Translations under genes and position numbers: made by a program
Shown: piece after piece, positions 61,276 to 64,000 of the stretch
Layout of the letters: every line of letters starts with the position of its first letter
Position numbering within the stretch: position 1 is the first letter of the stretch
Source: an alpha proteobacterium AAP38
GTDB taxonomy: Bacteria; Pseudomonadota; Alphaproteobacteria; Azospirillales; Azospirillaceae
Length of the DNA stretch: 64,000 nt
Direction: 5' to 3'
Assembly (NCBI GenBank): GCA_001296005.1
Contig: LJHR01000005.1
Location: 372,001-436,000, forward strand
Notes under the pieces: generated by a model
Seen by the model: only the letters and a program-made list of their open reading frames with translations
Told to the model about the DNA's origin: nothing
Databases searched by the model: none

Positions 61276-62528
61276 CAGATCACCCCTTGCCGCTTCAGGC
61301 TGTCCAGCTGTTCGGCGCTGTACCCTGTCAGGCGGGCATAGACATCGCCATTATGCTCCCCGATGGCCACCGGCAGCACGGGATCGAACCCGGTACGCGC
61401 GCCGGAGAACAGGATGGGGATGCCCGCCGTGCGAAGGTCGATGTCGGAGCTGTAGCTGGGATGGGCGATGGGCATGGTCTCATTGCGGGCCATCACCCGC
61501 GGATCGACCAGCGCATCCTCCGGATGGCGCACAGGCGCCACGGGCACGCCTTGTGCCTCCAGCGCTGCCACCACATCGACCACCGGCAATTGCTTTGACC
61601 AGGCGTTGATCCGCGCCTCCAGTTCCGTGGCGTTGGCCACGCGGGCGTCGCGGGTGGCGAATTGCGGGTGCTGGAGCAGTTCCACCTGTCCCATGGCGCG
61701 GAACAGGCCGGCGGCCAGCTTGTCATGCACGGCCACCAGCGCGATATAGCCGTCGGCGCATTCGAACACGCCGAAGGGCGACAGGCGCTGCACCGTCAGG
61801 CCTGTGCGCGACGGCATGCCGGCGGCGGCCATGGCCGACCAGTTCTCAATGGCCACGAAAGAGGTCAGCGCCCCCAGCATCGAAACGTCGATATGTTGCC
61901 CCACCCCGGTGCGGTGCCTCTGTTCCAGTGCCGCCAAGATACCGATGACCGCAAAGACGGGGGCCAGCATGTCGGCCATGGGCACGCCCATGCGCACCGG
62001 CGGTTCCCCCGGCGCGCCGGATGTGTACATGGCGCCCGACAGTGCCTGGATGATCACATCCATGGCCTTGCCGCCTTCTGACCCATTGGCACCAAAGCCG
62101 GAAAGGGAGCAATAGATAACGCGCGGATTGGCGGATTTGGCGGCCTCATAACCCACACCCAGCCGGTCGGCGGTGCCGCTGGTGAAATTCTCCACGACAA
62201 TGTCACAGCCTTTCACCAGATCAGCGAACACCGCCTTGGCGTCCGGATGCTTCAGGTTCAGGCTGATGCCATGCTTGCCGCGTGCGCGGGTCAGGTGGGA
62301 AATGGAGATATCGTCTGCATGCCGGCGTTCCACCACCACCCCGTCACGTCCGACATAGGGGCTGTTCTCCCGTGCCAGATCGCCACCGATCGGGTCCTCC
62401 AGCTTGATCACTTCGGCCCCCAGTCCCGCCAGCAACAGGGTGGCGTAAGGCCCCGCCAGGGCGCGGGTCAGGTCAAGGACGCGCAGTCCTTCCAGGGGAC
62501 GCTGCTGGCTGTTCTCGGTCGTGCTCAT
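61275..62528 (-). CDS. Class III CoA-transferase (CaiB/BaiF family)
   Basis: This 417-residue family III CoA-transferase begins PLEGLRVLDLTRALAGPYAT and contains ADIVVENF-type and GxVGQHIDVSM-type blocks. The expected catalytic aspartate is D186 in VPMADMLAP. These enzymes move CoA between carboxylic acids by a ternary-complex mechanism. It sits in a minus-strand operon with two more family members and the dehydratase-like gene, with 1-4 base overlaps throughout. It probably activates the acid substrate of this pathway. Confidence 0.92.
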   Translation of the reverse strand: MSTTENSQQRPLEGLRVLDLTRALAGPYATLLLAGLGAEVIKLEDPIGGDLARENSPYVGRDGVVVERRHADDISISHLTRARGKHGISLNLKHPDAKAVFADLVKGCDIVVENFTSGTADRLGVGYEAAKSANPRVIYCSLSGFGANGSEGGKAMDVIIQALSGAMYTSGAPGEPPVRMGVPMADMLAPVFAVIGILAALEQRHRTGVGQHIDVSMLGALTSFVAIENWSAMAAAGMPSRTGLTVQRLSPFGVFECADGYIALVAVHDKLAAGLFRAMGQVELLQHPQFATRDARVANATELEARINAWSKQLPVVDVVAALEAQGVPVAPVRHPEDALVDPRVMARNETMPIAHPSYSSDIDLRTAGIPILFSGARTGFDPVLPVAIGEHNGDVYARLTGYSAEQLDSLKRQGVI

Positions 62529-63724
62529 GCTCGTGATCCTTGACGGGCGGACAGGGCGCCCTTGTCGCGCAGGGACTGGATGTCGGTTTGGGAAAGGCCG
62601 ATGCCGGCCAGGATGGTGTCGCTGTCGCCACCCGCCGGGGCCGCCGGTCGCGGCGCGGCGGCGGGAGTATCGGACAGGCGGATGGGCAGGCCGATATGCG
62701 GCGCGGTGCCGCCGCCGGGCAGCGGCACCTCGAACACCATGCCGCGCGCCCGGTTATGCGGGTCGGACAGGGCGTTGGGCAGGTCATGCACGGCTGCGAA
62801 CTGCGTATCCGCCGCCGCCAGGATGTCCAGCCATTCGGCCAGGGTCTTGGAGCGGAAGATGGCGGCCAGGGCGTCCGCGATTTCCCCCCGGCAGCTGACA
62901 TCCATCTGCAAGGCGGCGAAGTCCGGACGGCCCACGGCCACGCAGAAACGCTGCCAATAGCGGGGTTCCATGTCGGTGGTAGTGATGAAGCGCCCGTCCG
63001 CCGTTTCCCAAATGCCGCTGTCCGCACGGCGCTTGGCACGCCCCGGCACCTTCGACAGGTCGGGATTGCGGGAGATCGTGCTAGCGATCAGGGCCAGGGA
63101 GGCATCGGACATGGCGACATCGACATGCTGGCCCCGGCCCGTCACACCGCGCGCAATGATCGCGGACAGGATGCCGATGACGGCGTTCGAACCGCTCAAC
63201 AGATCGGCCACGGGCACGCCGGGGAAGCTGGGCTTGACCGGGTCTTCGCCGATGCGTGACAGGGCGCCGGCAATCGCCAGGGCCACCGGATCATGCCCCG
63301 GCTTGTCCCGGTATGGTCCTGTCTGTCCGCAAAGCGTGACCGACGCATAGACCAGCCTTGGGTTCAGTTCCAGCATGGCGGCGGCACCGTACCCCATGCT
63401 CTCCATCACGCCGGGCCGATAATCCTCCACCAATATGTCGGCCTTCGCCACCAGCGCCTCGATCACTGTTCGTGCATCTTCATGACCAGGATCGATGACC
63501 AGGCTGCGCTTGTTGCGGGCATAGATGTCGCGGGCACGCAAGTCTGCGCGGGCGTTCGCATCCAGCTTGTCCCAGCCGAAAACCTGCGCCTGTTTCGCCA
63601 ACTCGCGTGGATTCTCCACGCGGATGATATCGGCGCCCAGATTGCCCAGCATCCAGGTGCAGTAAGGGCCGGGCAAGAACTTGGAGAAATCGATGACCGT
63701 CAGGCCGGAAAGCGGACCATTCAT
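62525..63724 (-). CDS. Class III CoA-transferase (CaiB/BaiF family)
   Basis: This 399-residue family III CoA-transferase begins LSGLTVIDFSKFLPGPYCTW, with ADILVEDYRPGVMESMG at about 95-111 and catalytic D174 in VPVADLLSG. Its C-terminus carries an extra ~45-residue helical segment after the usual end. The ATG overlaps the stop of the partial gene at the window edge, and its own stop overlaps the start of the next gene by four bases. Two or more divergent copies in one operon suggest they act as heteromers or on successive substrates. Confidence 0.92.
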   Translation of the reverse strand: MNGPLSGLTVIDFSKFLPGPYCTWMLGNLGADIIRVENPRELAKQAQVFGWDKLDANARADLRARDIYARNKRSLVIDPGHEDARTVIEALVAKADILVEDYRPGVMESMGYGAAAMLELNPRLVYASVTLCGQTGPYRDKPGHDPVALAIAGALSRIGEDPVKPSFPGVPVADLLSGSNAVIGILSAIIARGVTGRGQHVDVAMSDASLALIASTISRNPDLSKVPGRAKRRADSGIWETADGRFITTTDMEPRYWQRFCVAVGRPDFAALQMDVSCRGEIADALAAIFRSKTLAEWLDILAAADTQFAAVHDLPNALSDPHNRARGMVFEVPLPGGGTAPHIGLPIRLSDTPAAAPRPAAPAGGDSDTILAGIGLSQTDIQSLRDKGALSARQGSRA

Positions 63725-64000
63725 CGCGCGTCCTCCCGGTTGGTACGGAACAGGGGGCCGGGCACCCGGATGGTGCGGCCCGACACGGGATCGTCGAAGG
63801 GGACGAAGGCGCTACGCGCCCTGTGATGGGCGCTGTTCAACACGTCTTGTGGTTCATCGATGGCCGACAGGCCCATGCCGTGGCGGTTGGATTGGTCGGC
63901 CAGGAAGGCGCGGGTCTTGGTGGCGAAGAACGCGCCTACCACCTTCTCCCACTCTTTCAGGGTTTCCTGCGGCAGATCGGCGACCAGGATATTCTCCCAC
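63721..64000 (-). CDS. Class III CoA-transferase, C-terminal part (runs off window)
   Basis: The last 92 residues of an open frame enter from the right edge. KTRAFLADQSNRHGMGLSAI, then DVLNSAHHRAR and GRTIRVPGPLFR, match the C-terminal region of CaiB/BaiF CoA-transferases. Its stop overlaps the ATG of the next gene (ATGA). It is therefore the first visible, and possibly not the first, gene of the CoA-transferase/dehydratase operon. Confidence 0.75.
   Translation of the reverse strand, partial: WENILVADLPQETLKEWEKVVGAFFATKTRAFLADQSNRHGMGLSAIDEPQDVLNSAHHRARSAFVPFDDPVSGRTIRVPGPLFRTNREDAR

Noticed and set aside
1-64000. Insertion sequences, prophage, CRISPR arrays, tRNA or rRNA genes, antiphage systems
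   Set aside because: No transposase, integrase, regularly spaced repeat, cloverleaf or defence-type gene was recognised on reading both strands.

Overview
The window looks like chromosome or megaplasmid DNA of a high-GC alphaproteobacterium. It carries many TonB-dependent receptors (six, one cut by the left edge), plant-glycoside hydrolases, sugar-type LacI regulators and a FecI/FecR unit. A LacI repressor lies divergent from a receptor followed by two family-3 beta-glucosidases. That is the layout I recall for salR-salCAB (growth on the aryl-beta-glucoside salicin) in Azospirillum (Niveispirillum) irakense, so a plant-associated Azospirillaceae such as Niveispirillum is the best guess. The genus is inferred from gene order only. 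No rRNA, tRNA, CRISPR array, insertion sequence or phage gene was seen.

Layout. (1) 1-14.5 kb: four transcription units that look like one aromatic-compound catabolic locus. They encode a receptor, a DauA-like FAD oxidoreductase with an MlrC-type protein, RidA, a serine hydrolase with a spinster-type MFS carrier, and an FAH-family hydrolase ahead of flavin monooxygenase, extradiol dioxygenase, C-C hydrolase, ferredoxin and cyclase-family genes. A short A/T-rich motif (AT, purine, pyrimidine, GAAAA) recurs in the control regions of these units. (2) 14.6-23.3 kb: GH43, epimerase and SDR genes divergent from a LysR regulator, which precedes receptor, MFS and cupin genes. (3) 23.3-32.8 kb: the sal-like unit plus a carboxylesterase, closed by a strong terminator. 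(4) 32.9-40.7 kb: receptor plus alkaline phosphatase, convergent with a paralogous receptor that has an N-terminal signalling (STN) domain and its ECF sigma and FecR genes. (5) 40.8-49.7 kb: a long-leader operon of a large receptor, two flavin-dependent halogenase-family genes and a sialate-O-acetylesterase-type esterase. (6) 49.7-55.2 kb: more general genes (DUF2807 protein, two cyclophilins, YdbH/AsmA-like protein, exonuclease-BRCT fusion). (7) 55.2-64 kb: a six-hairpin glycosidase with its LacI regulator, then a tightly overlapping operon of three class III CoA-transferases and a fused 2-hydroxyacyl-CoA dehydratase-like protein that lacks the expected cluster cysteines.

Together the genes fit scavenging of plant-derived glycosides. 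Receptors import oligosaccharides or aryl glycosides, periplasmic GH3, GH43, esterase and phosphatase enzymes trim them, MFS carriers take up the products, and the aromatic and CoA-linked modules break down the aglycones. The least understood part is the cysteine-poor dehydratase/CoA-transferase operon at the right end.
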